The notes: generated by a model not told the origin, from the sequence alone. A stretch of 64,000 nt of DNA from Drosophila miranda (GCF_003369915.1 NW_022881614.1:21368336-21432335), one strand, 5' to 3'. Counted from the stretch's first letter, positions 21,430 to 33,410 are shown. Translations and numbers: made by a program.

Positions 21430-21641
21430 TGTTCAGGCCAGCAGCAGACGATTGCCTAGTTTTAGTTACGTTTCCCACCCCGCTACAAGCTGTCGTCGTG
21501 CACATACGCGCACCTACAGTCCACATACATATATACCGAAATACAAGGAACATATTTATTGGAACAACTCTGACTTCTTCTTTTGGATATTTTCCCACTC
21601 GTCGCTGGAAAGCCGCTCCGGTGATCCGCCCTCCTACAAAC
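21430..21641 (+). repeat. 3' LTR of family B, left copy, internally deleted
   Basis: Begins like the 5' LTR for about 25 bases (through CAGACGATTGC), then jumps to CTAGTTTTAGTTACG, omitting about 122 bases present in both 5' LTRs. The remainder matches through CCTACAAAC. Confidence 0.85.
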
Positions 21642-22154
21642 GTAAACGCTCGAAAGACATCACAATGTTTATTATTATATTAAATAAATATTAATTGAAA
21701 AATGTAATAATAATTCGTAAAATAAAAGTAATACGAATACAAACTCAACGGAAATGTGGTTAAAATACACGGAATTTAAAAAAAAAACGAAGAAAACTTC
21801 CGTCTGGCTACTGTACGTGCTGTGAAGTAATAATTAATTCAAAATATAATTATAATAGTTATAATGATAGTTATTGATGCCACTTAAGGAGATGGACAAA
21901 GGGAGGCAGTGGCTTTCAGCAATCAGATCAGCCGACAATGTACGCACCTGCAAGCTGATTCTGCCTGAAAAAAGCTCTCAGATCAGCTGAGCTTTCAGCT
22001 CCGATTTCAGCGCCGATTTCAGCTCCGCTTTCAGCTATAGTGTGCGCGAGCCCTAATTCATGATCAGCATCGAATTCCTGCTCGGTTGACTTCAAAATCT
22101 AAACGTCGGAAAAAGGCATGTAAAAAAGGAATAACGGAGGTTTTTTACACTGGT
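21642..22154. other. AT-rich spacer with terminal-inverted-repeat-like segment
   Basis: No gene. Near 21985-22052 there are repeats of TTTCAGCTCCGATTTCAGC ending TATAGTGTGCGCGAGCCCT. The inverse of that end appears at 56568 (AGGGCTCGCGCACACTATAG). This looks like the end of a small DNA element (possibly a MITE), but the full element cannot be delimited. Confidence 0.45.
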
Positions 22155-22159
22155 GCTTC

Positions 22160-22531
22160 TGTTCGGAGCAGAACCCAGCCGATTAGCTGCTTGCCAAATA
22201 GCACCTAATTCTTGGCCCTCAGCCGCTTATTTTGTTTGTTACTTATGTCTATGTCACTCCATTGTTTGTTAAAGCTCTGCGCTTGCTTGCCCTGCTAAAC
22301 GCTCTCTGCCAGCTCGCTCTTCGCTATCTCCGCTTTGCGTCTGCCTACCGACGTCGGCCGAGCGAAGCTGCGCTTAGCGATCGGAGCGGCAATGTAAAGG
22401 GCAGGCAAGCCACACTTGCAATTTGGATGTCACGCATTAAAGAACATATCGTAATTTTATTTCTGCGCCGAGTTTTATTTAATTCGAAATAATTAGTCGC
22501 CCGATTGGGGATAAAAAACATTATCTCCACA
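22160..22531 (+). repeat. 5' LTR of Bel-A
   Basis: 372 bp, TGTTCGGAGC ... TCTCCACA. Preceded by GCTTC. Same family as the TRAM LTRs. Confidence 0.95.
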
Positions 22532-22538
22532 AAAAATT

Positions 22539-22556
22539 TGGTGATCCCGACGTGAT
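22539..22556 (+). other. tRNA-Trp primer binding site of Bel-A
   Basis: TGGTGATCCCGACGTGAT, seven bases after the LTR. It differs by one base from the TRAM-2 site. Confidence 0.78.
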
Positions 22557-22897
22557 CTCTGAGTTGCAGTGCCAATTAATAATCATTCGCGATCGACATT
22601 CGTTAGCCCTAGCAAATTTTAGGCGGCTAAGCACAATTCGGTGCTAAAACACACTTACATACACCTACATACACGCATTGCTGGCTATTAATTTCTCTGT
22701 CGCGACAATTCGGTCAGTGCAGTGCGGTAGGCAGTGCAGCGAACTCACTAATACACACAAGCGGAGTACAAAGCGGAATCGGAAAGCTCGCACAGCTAAA
22801 GGCATTAGCTGTAATCCCTTTGCTTTCGGTTCCCACGTTTATACGTATACAGGGTGTCTTTTTCGGTCGTGCTGAGTGACTCTTTTAAAACCTCAAC

Positions 22898-24268
22898 ATG
22901 GCAGCACCTGAGCCTACCAATGTCGCGAACGCAGCAATGCCGAGTGATGTAGATTTCTACAAGCACAAGGCCGAGTCCATCGCGCGCCAACTAAAGGCCA
23001 TGGATCGCTTTCTCACCAAGGAAGAGCTTGCCGAGTTAGATGAGGCAGAACTTCAAGCTCGCTTAGAGCAGATCGAGCGAATGAATGCGGATTTCGATGC
23101 CGCTCAAACGAGCCTTGAAAGGCTGGATTTCCTGCAGTTAGCCCATGATGCCCGGCTGGACTTTTCGAATGTTTATGTCAAGGTTAGGTCCAGGCTGTCG
23201 CGGGAGTTGATGGCTGCTCGCATGGTAAATGTTGCCAATTCAACGGCTCGGCATACTCTCGAGGGGAATTCGTCGTTGTTCGCCTATAATAGTATAGGCC
23301 GTTCTCGAATGCCTGAGTTGCAGCTTCCGCGATTCGGTGGGAGCTACATGGATTGGCCAGAATTCCACGCGATGTTTTCGACAATGGTGCACAAAGACCA
23401 TCGTATACCAATCATCGAAAAATTCCAATATCTTCGTGGATGTCTAGATGGTGCTGCGCTGGATACGATTCGTTCCTTGGAACTTTCTGAGGAGAATTAC
23501 GACAAGGCGTTGAATTTACTAATGTTGCGATTCGATAATAAACTGTTACATTTTCAGGCACACGTCAAGGCTATTTTCGGGCTGCAAGGGGTGGAGAAGG
23601 GCTCTGCTATCGGCTTGCGCGCGCTCAGCGATAAAATCAATTCGCACTTGCGTGCACTTCAGACCTTGGCGACCCCGCAGGAGATTTCCGATGGGATGCT
23701 GATCTTCATCATAGGAACGAAATTGGACCACAAGACCAAGGAGAAATGGGAAGAGAACTTGCCGACGTCAGGATTGCCTCGGTGGTCAAGCATGGCCTCA
23801 TTCTTGGAAGCAAGATGTCGGATGCTGGAAAATTTGGGATCGGCTATGGTAACAATTCCTAGCCAGCAGGTGGGAGAAAGTAAACCTAGCACCCTAATCA
23901 CCTCCATTAACGATCATAATAGCTCAACATGCAAGTATTGCAAATCCTCCGATCACTACATATCCCGATGCCAGGCATTTATAGATCTCCCTGTTTTTTC
24001 TCGATACAAGGAGGTGAAGAAGCGCCATTTATGTCTAAACTGCCTCAACAAAGGCCATTCATTGCAACGCTGCAAGTCAGGGGCATGTAGAAATTGCCAA
24101 GCCAAGCATCACACACTGCTCCACATGCAGTCGGGCGCTGACGCTGAGTTGCCGTCGCCGAGCACGGAATCGACCCAGCATGATCCTGCAAGTGCCCTAG
24201 TAGCAAGCAAATATATTAGCCCTCCCCCTCGAGTCAAAAATCTCTGCCTAGCCAAAACGTGCTGCTAG
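22898..24268 (+). CDS. Bel-A Gag
   Basis: 456 codons from ATG (MAAPEPTNVANAAM). The N-terminal region is predicted helical or coiled coil (KEELAELDEAELQARLEQIE). The capsid-like region starts near residue 150 (MDWPEFHAMFSTM). Three zinc knuckles lie near residues 345-410 (CKYCKSSDHYISRC; CLNCLNKGHSLQRC; CRNCQAKHHTLLH). Unlike all TRAM copies the region around RFGGSYMDWPEF is in one frame. It ends with a short overlap into Pol in a different frame; a C-run length difference relative to TRAM-1 probably caused this. Confidence 0.88.
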   Translation: MAAPEPTNVANAAMPSDVDFYKHKAESIARQLKAMDRFLTKEELAELDEAELQARLEQIERMNADFDAAQTSLERLDFLQLAHDARLDFSNVYVKVRSRLSRELMAARMVNVANSTARHTLEGNSSLFAYNSIGRSRMPELQLPRFGGSYMDWPEFHAMFSTMVHKDHRIPIIEKFQYLRGCLDGAALDTIRSLELSEENYDKALNLLMLRFDNKLLHFQAHVKAIFGLQGVEKGSAIGLRALSDKINSHLRALQTLATPQEISDGMLIFIIGTKLDHKTKEKWEENLPTSGLPRWSSMASFLEARCRMLENLGSAMVTIPSQQVGESKPSTLITSINDHNSSTCKYCKSSDHYISRCQAFIDLPVFSRYKEVKKRHLCLNCLNKGHSLQRCKSGACRNCQAKHHTLLHMQSGADAELPSPSTESTQHDPASALVASKYISPPPRVKNLCLAKTCC

Positions 24269-27200
24269 CTACTGCAATCGTATATGTCAGGGGCCGTTTT
24301 GGATCGCTTATTCCATGTCGTGCCATTTTATATTCCGCTTCTCAGGTTAACTTTATAACATCGAGACTCGCCAATCAGCTGCAGTTAGATCCTCACCCGT
24401 CTCACGTTAAAATCGCCGGTATTGAAGAGTCAATTCTACCATCCAGCAAGGCTGTGGACATCGTCCTGCAATCTCAAGACGAAAGCTATCGCGGTTTCCT
24501 CTCTGCAATTATCACTGCCTCAATCACAGGAATGCAGCCTAACTTCGGCCTAGACGCAAAGGATTGGCCAATGCCAAATAATCTAAAACTGGCTGATCCT
24601 AATTTCGCCAAGCCCCAGCGTGTCGATCTGTTGATAGGGGCTGGTTTGTTTTTCGAATTAATGTGCGTTGGACAGATTCGACTGTCAGACCAATTGCCAA
24701 CATTGCAGAAGACGAAACTTGGCTGGATAGTGTCAGGAAGTATTAAAAACTCTGAGAAAGCCCGTGCGGCGCTAGCAGCCGTTGAAGATCCCTCTGTCAT
24801 CTCCGCTTGCGAGACTAATTTGTGCGATATTGTAAGGCGGTTTTGGGAAGTCGATGGAGATTATTCGCCCTCATCAATTTCGGAGGAAGATGTTCATTCC
24901 GAACAGCATTTCGTCACAAACTGCATTCGCCTAGAGTCCGGAGCTTACTCCGTGCGTTTGCCAACCAAATTCAGTCTAGAGGAATTAGGAGAATCGTATC
25001 AGCAGGCGCTACGTAGATTTCTCAATTTGGAGAGGAAGCTAGCAAAAAATGCACAGCTTAAGGCAAAATATATGGAGTTTCTCCAGGAGTATCGTGATTT
25101 AGGACACATGTCGCCAGCTTCGCGGCAGTCAGACCTCCCGCAGTACTTCTTGCCTCACCATTGCGGCCACAAGCAGGATAGTACAACCACCAAATTACGC
25201 GTAGTGTTCGATGGATCTGCCAAAACAGCGTCTGGAGTATCAGTGAACGATGCGCTAATGGCTGGACCCACCATCCAACCTAAAATTCTGATAACTCTGC
25301 TTCGTTTCCGCTTTTTTAAAGTCGCCTTGTGTGGCGATATCTGCAAAATGTACCGCTGTGTACAAGTTTCCCATCCCGATACGCACGTGCAGTGCATCCT
25401 ATGGCGCAATGACCCGAAGGAGGAGATTCAGGTGTTCAAGTTGGAGACTGTTACTTACGGAACCAAACCTGACGCTTTCTTAGCAATTCGTGCTATGCAT
25501 CAATTGGCAAATGATGAAGAGTTGCGTTTTCCGCTTGGCGCTGATGTTGTTCGAAGAGATTTCTATGTCGATGATCTCATATCTGGAGGGGACAGCATTG
25601 ATTCTGTCATCAAGATTCGTCAGCAGGTAAAGGAGCTACTTTCGAAAGGATGTTTTCCCATACGTAAATGGTGTTCCAATGAACCCGCTGCCTTGGAAGG
25701 CGTATCGGAGGCGGATCGCGAAAAGTTCCTTACCTTTCATGACGGGACTGAAGTAACCAAGGCGCTTGGTCTAGTTTGGGATCCCACCACGGACAATCTT
25801 CTGTTTAGCTTCGCTCACGTCGGAACCGCTGCAGGCCCAATATCGAAGCGTTCGGTCCTGTCTACACTAGCTAGGTTCTACGATCCTCTAGGGCTCATCT
25901 CTCCCATCATCACAAAAGCTAAAATATTTATGCAGTCGCTATGGAACGAAAGCCTAAAGTTGAATTGGGACGAAAGCCTGCCCCAGGATCTACATACGAC
26001 TTGGATTAAGCTGACCTCGCAGTTGTCGATGGTTAAAAACTTTAAGTTTCCACGTTACGTGCTTCGGCAGCAAGCCAGATTAGAAATGCACGCGTTTTGT
26101 GATGCGAGCCAAGCAGCATATGGCGCCTGTGTATACATGCGTTCGGAAGCTCTTGGCATTGTGCAAAGTCATCTCTTATGCTCTAAATCCAGAGTCGCGC
26201 CCTTGAAAAGTATGACTATCCCCAAGCTTGAGCTGTCCGCTGCCCTCGTATTAGCCGAACTAGTCTCCACCATAGTTAAGGGATTATCAGCTCCATGCCA
26301 AATACATTGCTGGTCGGATTCGTCCATAGCCGTTGCCTGGATTCGAGAATCACCATTGAATTTTAATATATTTGTTTCTAATCGAGTTCAGCGGATTCAG
26401 GAGCTCACCGCTGGAATGACTTGGCATCACGTGCCCACAAAGTTAAATCCTGCCGACATCATATCACGTGGATCCACGCCCGCTGAATTAATGGATAGCA
26501 GCCTTTGGATCTCTGGACCACCATTCTTGCGTCTTGAGAGCTCAGAGTGGCCTGCAGGCTTGCAATTGCCGACCGATGTACCAGAACGTCGTCATGCAGC
26601 ATTGGTTGTTTCAAACGAAAGGGATGTATCGTACGATTGCAAATTTCAAAACTCATTCGGATCCATGCAGCGCGTCTTTGCTTACATATATCGATTCTAC
26701 ATTCTCAAGGACAAAGGCATAGCGCGGTCGAAGGGTCAACTTACCGTAATCGACATCAAAAATGGTACGCATTTGCTCATAAGGGCAATACAGCAGCAAC
26801 AATTTTCGGAAGAGATAAGGGCCCTCGCCAGCAAACAGGCCCTACCCCCAAAAAGCACGATGGCCTCACTGAATCCATTTCTGGATAGCTTTGGATTGCT
26901 GCGTGTTGGAGGCCGCCTCCAAAATGCCGAATTGGACTACGACGCGAAGCACCCTATCCTGCTTCCTAAGGGACATCCTGTCGTTGTCTCTATTATTATC
27001 TTCTTTCACGAAAGGTTTCTCCACGCAGGAGCTCAAGGATTGCTCGGACTGCTTCGGCAAAAATTCTGGCCTATTGGTGGACGCTAATATGTTGCGGGAA
27101 TCATTCGCAAATGTGTTAGATGCTTTCGTTTGAAGCCAGTGCTGAGGGAACATATCATGGGAAACTTGCCTGCGGATCGCGTAAGGACTAATCCAGCATT

Positions 27201-28175
27201 CCACACAACGGGCGTTGATTTTTGCGGACCCTTTTATCACAAGTCGGAAGTCAGAAGCAGGCCTCCTATCAAATGTTACATCGCTGTCTTCGTATGCTTT
27301 AGCACCAAAGCAACTCATTTGGAAGTCGTTCGGGATCTATCTACAGAATCCTTTCTGGCAGCATTAAGGCGTTTTATAAGTCTACGTCCCAAACCTCGAA
27401 TCATCTGGTCAGACAACGCTACAAATTTTGTAGGAGCAAAAAATGAGCTTTTGGATCTTCGGCAAATGTTCCTCAGCGATCCTCATACGTCGGCTGTGTC
27501 ACATCTCTGCGTTTCTAGTGGAATCGACTGGAAATTCATCCCCCCTCGCTCACCTCATTTTGGGGTTTGTGGGAGGCGGCTGTTAAAGCAGCTAAATATC
27601 ATTTTCATCGCATCGTCGGGACCTACATTTTTACTCTTGATGAAATTCAGACCTTGGCTTGTGAAATCTCTGCTTTGTTAAATTCCCGTCCGCTTTATGC
27701 AATTACAGAAAGTCCCGATGATCTAGATGTGCTCACGCCAAACCACTTTCTCAATGGAGCCCCGAAAGCTGCATTCGACGAGCCAGATGTGGCGCATCTC
27801 CGGGTCAACCTACTTAGTCGATGGTAGCGGCTGTGTCAAATGAAGCAGGCGTTTTGGAGAAAATGGAGCACGGCGTATCTTTCGATTCTTCAGGAGCGGA
27901 GCAAGTGGCGGTCATCGTCTCCAAGCATCAAGCTAGGAGCGCTCGTCATGATCAAGGAGGAAACGCTGCCACCATTAAGGTGGCCGCTTGGCCGCATTGA
28001 GAGCGTCATCCCAGGAAAAGATGGAACCATCAGAGTAGCCGTCATCCGCACTCAAAAGGGCCTTTTCAAGAGGGCCGTTGGAAAAATAGCGGTTCTGCCC
28101 CTTCAGGATGGATCTGTTGAAAGCCTTTGCCTTCCAACGGGGGGTGAATGTTCGGAGCAGAACCCAGCCGATTAG
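24259..28175 (+). pseudogene. Bel-A Pol: protease, RT, RNase H, integrase
   Basis: Protease-like region at the start (LGWIVSGSI near 24720). RT begins about 25160 (KLRVVFDGSAKT), with FYVDDLISGG at about 25565. RNase H from about 26090 (FCDASQAAYGACVY; CWSDSSIAVAWI). Integrase from about 26930, with IWSDNATNFVGA at about 27405 and a C-terminal domain to 28175. Disabled by TAA 27085-27087, loss of one G near 27563 and TAG at 27826-27828. TRAM lacks nearly all the sequence between about 24790 and 27620. Confidence 0.9.
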
Positions 28176-28516
28176 CTGCTTGCCAAATATCACCTAATTC
28201 TTGGCCCTCAGCCGCTTATTTTGTTTGTTACTTATGTCTATGTCACTCATTTGTTTGTTAAAGCTCTGCGCTTGCTTGCCCTGCTAAACGCTCTCTGCCA
28301 GCTCGCTCTTCGCTATCTCCGCTTTGCGTCTGCCTACCGACGTCGGCCGAGCGAAGCTGCGCTTAGCGATCGGAGCGGCAATGTAAAGGGCAGGCCACCC
28401 TTGCAATTTGGATGTCACGCATTAAAGAACATATCGTAATTTTATTTCTGCGCCGAGTTTTATTTAATTCGAAATAATTAGTCGACCGATTGGGGATAAA
28501 AAACATTATCTCCACA
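28149..28516 (+). repeat. 3' LTR of Bel-A
   Basis: 368 bp; lacks 4 bases near 28394 relative to the 5' LTR. Followed by GCTTC at 28517-28521. Preceded by the polypurine tract CGGGGGGTGAA (28138-28148). Confidence 0.95.
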
Positions 28517-28521
28517 GCTTC

Positions 28522-28875
28522 TATGGGGCTTATATGAAAACAGGGCGAACATTTGGTAGAGAAGTTAGTGGAAATTGTTTAAACTTATTTTACAATCAAT
28601 TCCAATAAAAGGAATATTTAAAATTTTTTGGTGTTGTAGAAAATTGATTTATCAATCGGATAAAATTACGTTTTCAGAGCTGAGGGCCGTAGCTAGTAAT
28701 ATTAAACCAAATATTAAAATACTAGGAAATGTACAATAGAATCGTCAGTAGACTTACGGTATTTTTTGGTATATTTCTGAGGGCTGCCATAGATTTTATC
28801 CATAAGACCGCGATAGATCAGGTCACACTGAAACACACTCAAACGAAGCGAAGCGCTGGTAAAAAAGTGACAATA
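28522..28875 (+). other. three rows upstream region and 5' UTR
   Basis: Single-copy sequence between the Bel-A target duplication and the thr start codon. It has no TE features. It should hold the thr promoter and 5' UTR; see the core-promoter motif at 28821. Confidence 0.6.
28821..28830 (+). promoter_or_regulatory. Drosophila core promoter Motif 1-like site upstream of thr
   Basis: GGTCACACTG matches the housekeeping core-promoter element known as Ohler Motif 1 (consensus YGGTCACACTR) except for the first base. It lies 46 bases upstream of the thr ATG, a plausible spacing for a short 5' UTR. Confidence 0.5.
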
Positions 28876-29200
28876 ATGTCTGCCGATAACACTTCCTTTT
28901 CATCAGCGAGCGAGACCGGTCGTGTTTTTTCTTAACAGTCTGAAAGGTGACTTTTTCCAAGCAACAAAGGCTTAATTAAAAGTGATTGTAAAAATTGGAT
29001 CATTGTTTATTTCATACAAATCTTCATCAATATATAAATTATTCCTCTTTTCATTTCCCAAAGGAGAGGTAAGTCTTTGGCAATCTGGTTAAACCAGCAA
29101 GTATGGCGGACGCCGGTCACTCGGTGTCTGCCAAATTGAAACCCCCTGATCAGGTGGCAAGAAGCGGTGGCAAAAAACAATAGCAAAAAACCTCAGTGCT

Positions 29201-30679
29201 TTGTGTTCAGGTGTGAAAGAGGACATATTCGACAGCTTGACTAACGAAAAGTACCCAGCAAAAAAGATGCGCAAGGAACAAAAAAGCGACAACACCAATA
29301 CAGACATAAATAACAAAATGCTGATAGACGATGACAGTAACAAAATGGTGGAGGCTTCTGACGGTGTGACCGTTCACAATTCTCACACAAATGCCATAAA
29401 TGGTTTTACTGGAAATACTGAAATGACTAAAACACTGAATAAAAATACTAATCCGATTATAAACCCATCAAATGTAGGTATCGAAAGAGAAACAGTGTTG
29501 TATAGTGAGTGCCACATCGGGGATGCGGCTGTACTAGTATCGACTAAGAACAGTACCATCTTCGAAAACAAAAACACCAAAAATGGCTTATTCTTTTTTG
29601 AAAAAATAAGACACCTTAAAATCAAAGGAATTAAAGAAATCGTAGCTCTTGCGCCTACACTATACAAGATTTATTTTAAGGTTTTCAGCGAAGCAAATGA
29701 TTTAGTTTTAAATGAGGAGTTAAAAAAAATGAATTTAGTGGTATTTATACCAAAAGACTATGTGGAATCCTATGGAGTAATTAAAGGGGTGCCCCTCGGT
29801 TTTTCTGAGAATGAAATTATGGATAATATTACTTCTAACATACAAATTAAGTCAATTGAAAAATTAGCAAGAAGGCAGAAAATTACAACCGATGAAAACA
29901 ACGAAACATTCAAGCTCATACCATTAGAAACAGTCAAAATTGGTTTTGAGGGTTCAGACATCCCAGAAAAGGTATCTCTTTTTGGGATATGTGGGATGAA
30001 AGTAAGCATATATGTTCCCAGAGTAAGGCAATGTTATAATTGTGGCAGACTTGGTCACACTTCGACCAGATGCAAATCAGCTAGGAGGTGCTATAAATGC
30101 GGAGTCGAGGAGTGCAGTGGTCTCAAGTGTATCCTTTGCAATGGGAAAAATCACTCAGCTAGGGACAGACTGATGTGCCCAGTATGGGAAAAGGAGATGG
30201 ACATTAAAAAAATAATGACAATCAAAAAAATCGCGCGTAAGGAAGTGCTTAGCACTTACTCAATCCATCAAAATTTTTCGCTGTTAGATAATTATGAAAA
30301 AAACTATCCGAAACTAGACATAAATGAGGAAAATGTTCAAAACAAAAACGTTAAAGCAAATGAAGTTTTAAAAAAACACAGTTATGCGAGCAGGTTAGTG
30401 CAGAGACCTTTGGTTCCTGCACAAAAACCCCACTATCACTTAGAATCATATACCAGCGATTCTAGTAATCACGTACCATTTTTTGAAAACAAAGAACTAA
30501 AAGAAAACAAATTTACCATTCAACAGATGGTTGACATGTTGTCTCGTTTAGTCGACTCAAATGATGTGTCACATCCATCAAAAAAAGTGACCAGTACAAA
30601 TGATTACAATATGGAACATAATGCAGACAAAAAAATGAACAAACAGAGAGAATCGAACCTTTTTAAAACATCTAAATAA
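29201..30679 (+). pseudogene. I-type LINE ORF1 (nucleic-acid-binding protein)
   Basis: Open for 492 codons but without an in-frame ATG at the 5' end. An upstream ATG at 29103 (MADAGHSVSAKLKPPDQ) is in another frame and stops, so an early frameshift is likely. Zinc knuckles near residues 275-325 (CYNCGRLGHTSTRC; CYKCGVEECSGLKC; CNGKNHSARDRLMC) resemble I-factor ORF1. ORF2 starts 2 bases after the stop. Confidence 0.7.
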
Positions 30680-32402
30680 ATATGAAATTTTTACAACATA
30701 ACATTCAATCTATTAAAGCCAATAAAAACGACCTAGTATTCTACTTAAACAAAGAAAACTTCGACTTTGCCATTCTGGCTGAAGTTTTCTCTCACGATCT
30801 CCGTTTTAGGAAACTAGCCAACTTCAATATGTTAGAAAAACATAGAGAGGACGGTTATGGAGGAGTGGCGGTTGCCTACAAAAAAGAATTAAGAGTTAAA
30901 AGACTGATATATGAGACAGAGCAAGATATAATTATAGCAAGAACCATCAACAACAAAGATACATTTCTTATCACCTCAGTATATTTTGAACCTTTGTTGT
31001 CTCTTGCATCCTTCAAGCAAGCGATTAACAATCTCCTTGAATATTTAGATGCATTCGGAAAAGTCATAATTGCAGGAGATTTTAACGCAAGACATACCTT
31101 TTCTGGAGACAGAACCAACAGTGGAAAGGGAACTTTTCTCATGCAAGCTATGTCAAATGCTGGCTACAGTCTAGCAAATGACCACAGTCTCACATTCAGA
31201 AGACACATCGACTCAACATCAGGGTCTGTACTCGATTTAACTTTCACAAAGGGTATTCATATAGAGAATTGGAAATGCGAAAAGTTTTACCTAGGAGGCA
31301 GCCACCATCACCCAATAACCTTTGAAACAGCAGGATATCAACCAAAACTCAAAACTTTCCTTGCCAAAAACAGGCTACTGAAAAAGCTAAGCCAGTTTGA
31401 GGCCGACAAAGATATGGATAATTTAGCGAAGAACATCCAACAGGAAATAAAAGCAGCTACTTATGAAATCAAAAACAAATGTCCAAAATTATGGTGGGAC
31501 GAGAATTAAGCCAAACTTTTCAGGGAGTTTGCAGAGTCGCAGAAGAAGGCAGCTTCAGAACCCTCCTTTCAAAATTATTGTTCTGCTGTTAACCTCAAGG
31601 TTAAATGGAAAAAATCTGTTAAAATTGCCAAAAGAACTAGCTATGCCAGGAAGTTAACAGAGTTAAATGTAAAATCGAACTCAAGAGAAGCCTGGAGATT
31701 CCTCAGAAATCTAAAAAACTGTCAAGAGGACACCCCAGAAATTTTCGACCCTGACAAAGCTGGGCCATACCTGGAATTCCTTAACGAACAAATAACCTCA
31801 GAAGCAAAGGATGTAGACGAAGAAATGTACTCAACCAAGAACAATGAAAATCCTTTCTTTTCCTTGGAAGAGTTAGAGGCTGTGTTAGTCAGAAACAGAA
31901 AAACGGCAGGAGGAATAGATCACATCACATACGAGATGCTGAGTGCTCTCAACACTAGTATAAAGACAGAACTTGTACATTTTTACAACCGTCGAGTGGC
32001 TATGTGCGATTTCCCAGTCGAATAGAGATTTATCAGAATTGTACCAATACCGAAAAAAACATGGATCTGACTGACTTAAAACATTTTCGACCCATATCCC
32101 TCATTTCGGTTCTAGCCAAGACAGTAAATGGCATGGTGAAAGCCAGGCTGGAAAAGCATATACAAGAAAACAAGATTATACCCTACAGATCTTATGCATA
32201 CCAAAAAAACAAGTCTGCAGCGATGTGCAGAAATGATGTCATCAATGTGGTAGCGGCAAAGAAAAAAAACAAGGAACACGTTACTCTTGTGGTTGTTGAC
32301 CTCAACAATGCCTACAATTGTGTCAACCTGAAATTCTTAAAAAGACTAATGGAAAATGAGTGTTTTCCTAAAACATACATTGACTGGATCATCAGTTTTA
32401 TG

Positions 32403-33410
32403 CATAGCTCGCAAACGACGGTCAACACTTTTTCCCTTTGCTGTCTCGTCACTGACAAAACCAAAAAAGACCACGCAGAAGCGGTCTCTCACTGAGCAGA
32501 ACACTTTTTGTCTCTTCGCTTGTGTTATGTGTTTCGGGTTTTCGCTTGAGCCCGACACACGATCGGGTCTCACAATAACAGCTTAGAGAGACACTTTGGT
32601 CAAGCGCTCGCAGCAAAAGTGTCTTTAGATGAGCAGAACCCAAAAAGTGTCTGAGTAAAGTGTTTTTAGTTTTTTTTTCGTGTTTATGTTTATTTATTCA
32701 TGTTTTTCGCATCTTATGGTTATGTTATTGTAATATTTATACTTATTTGCGAATTTTCTGCAAACTGAAGAGACATGGATATGGATGTATGTATATATGT
32801 ATGTATGTATATATTTTGTATTAATACTAATTTAGCTTAACCACTAACAATGAGTTAATATTTTCCGCACTTAAAGAGCAACGTTTTTCATTCAAAATAT
32901 AATGAAGTGCTGAAAAGGCTCTTTCGACCGATACCTGAGTGGCCGGTGTAGCCAGCACCACCTGTGCGAGCGAATTCAAGTGTGGTGATCTTAGCTTCAT
33001 GTCGTTAAAAAGCTGCAATATATCGGCATTTAATGGTAAACGGCCATTGTTCATAGCAAAGTTCTCCACATCAGTAAAAATTTCGGAAAGTTGTTCAGGA
33101 ACAGGCTCATTTTGGGTTTGGGACAGTGTCTGACACAATTCACGAAGGCAAGTGATCGTTGCCACAGCCACCACACGTACAAGCACGCATACATACGCAA
33201 AAGACACTTTTTTCGTTCGCTCGCGACAAGAAGCTCAGTGAAAAACAGGAACAAAAGAGAAGTGAAAAAATCGGTCTTTGCTTGAGCGAAGAGCGAGTTG
33301 AGCAAAAACAGATTTGATCGGGTCTTTTCAGTCCCTTTTCTCAATGTGTTCGTCAATGAGAGGTTTTTATCAGACACGCCGAAAGTGTCAACAGTTATTT
33401 GCGAGCTATG
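32403..33410 (-). mobile_element. hAT DNA transposon, internally deleted, nested in the LINE
   Basis: 8-base target duplications GTTTTATG at 32395-32402 and 33411-33418. Terminal inverted repeats start CATAGCTCGCAAA on both strands. Inside, only the C-terminal hAT dimerisation part of a transposase is left. Removing the element and one duplication rejoins the RT reading around ISFMSMSLL. Confidence 0.92.
32827..33207 (-). pseudogene. hAT transposase C-terminal (dimerisation) fragment
   Basis: Contains VVLATPATQVSVERAFSALH and EKRCSLSAENINSLL, the hallmark hATC region. The catalytic RNase-H-like core with its acidic residues is mostly missing, so the copy could move only with transposase in trans. 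Confidence 0.85.

Larger units (their letters stand above)
3036..21641 (+). repeat. segmental duplication, left copy
   Basis: The order TRAM relic, ISY, inverted-repeat unit, family B Bel/Pao is repeated in direct orientation at 40998-64000 with high identity. Diagnostic shared points are the TRAM/ISY junction (5429/5430 and 43282/43283), the non-TE stretch 6568-7110 and the same position of the family B 5' LTR. The left copy alone contains TRAM-2. The exact right limit is unknown because the other copy runs off the window. Confidence 0.85.
13474..21641 (+). mobile_element. Bel/Pao family B element, left copy
   Basis: TG-starting LTRs, a tRNA-Tyr primer site, long leader, Gag with zinc knuckles, protease, RT with YVDD, RNase H, integrase and a G-rich polypurine tract identify a Bel/Pao retrotransposon of about 8.2 kb. 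The 3' LTR is shorter than the 5' LTR by 122 bases, and the flanking five-base sequences do not match, so the right end may be rearranged. After integrase there is a second nucleocapsid/protease-like module. Its ORFs are disabled, partly by lesions shared with the right copy (premature stops near 17153 and 17511). Confidence 0.9.
22160..28516 (+). mobile_element. Bel-A: full-length Bel/Pao element, relative of TRAM
   Basis: 6357 bp with LTRs at 22160-22531 and 28149-28516. It is flanked by target duplications GCTTC (22155-22159 and 28517-28521). Gag, protease, RT, RNase H and integrase are all present. LTRs and primer site are those of TRAM, so this is the best candidate in the window for the autonomous family behind TRAM. 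The copy itself is dead: frame changes at the Gag/Pol boundary and near 27563, and stops at 27085-27087 and 27826. LTRs differ by a 4-base indel. Confidence 0.93.

Noticed and set aside
24240..24275. Programmed -1 frameshift between Bel-A Gag and Pol
   Set aside because: No canonical slippery heptamer in the Gag frame. TRAM-1 has both parts in one frame and the copies differ in an upstream G/C run, so a simple indel explains the overlap.
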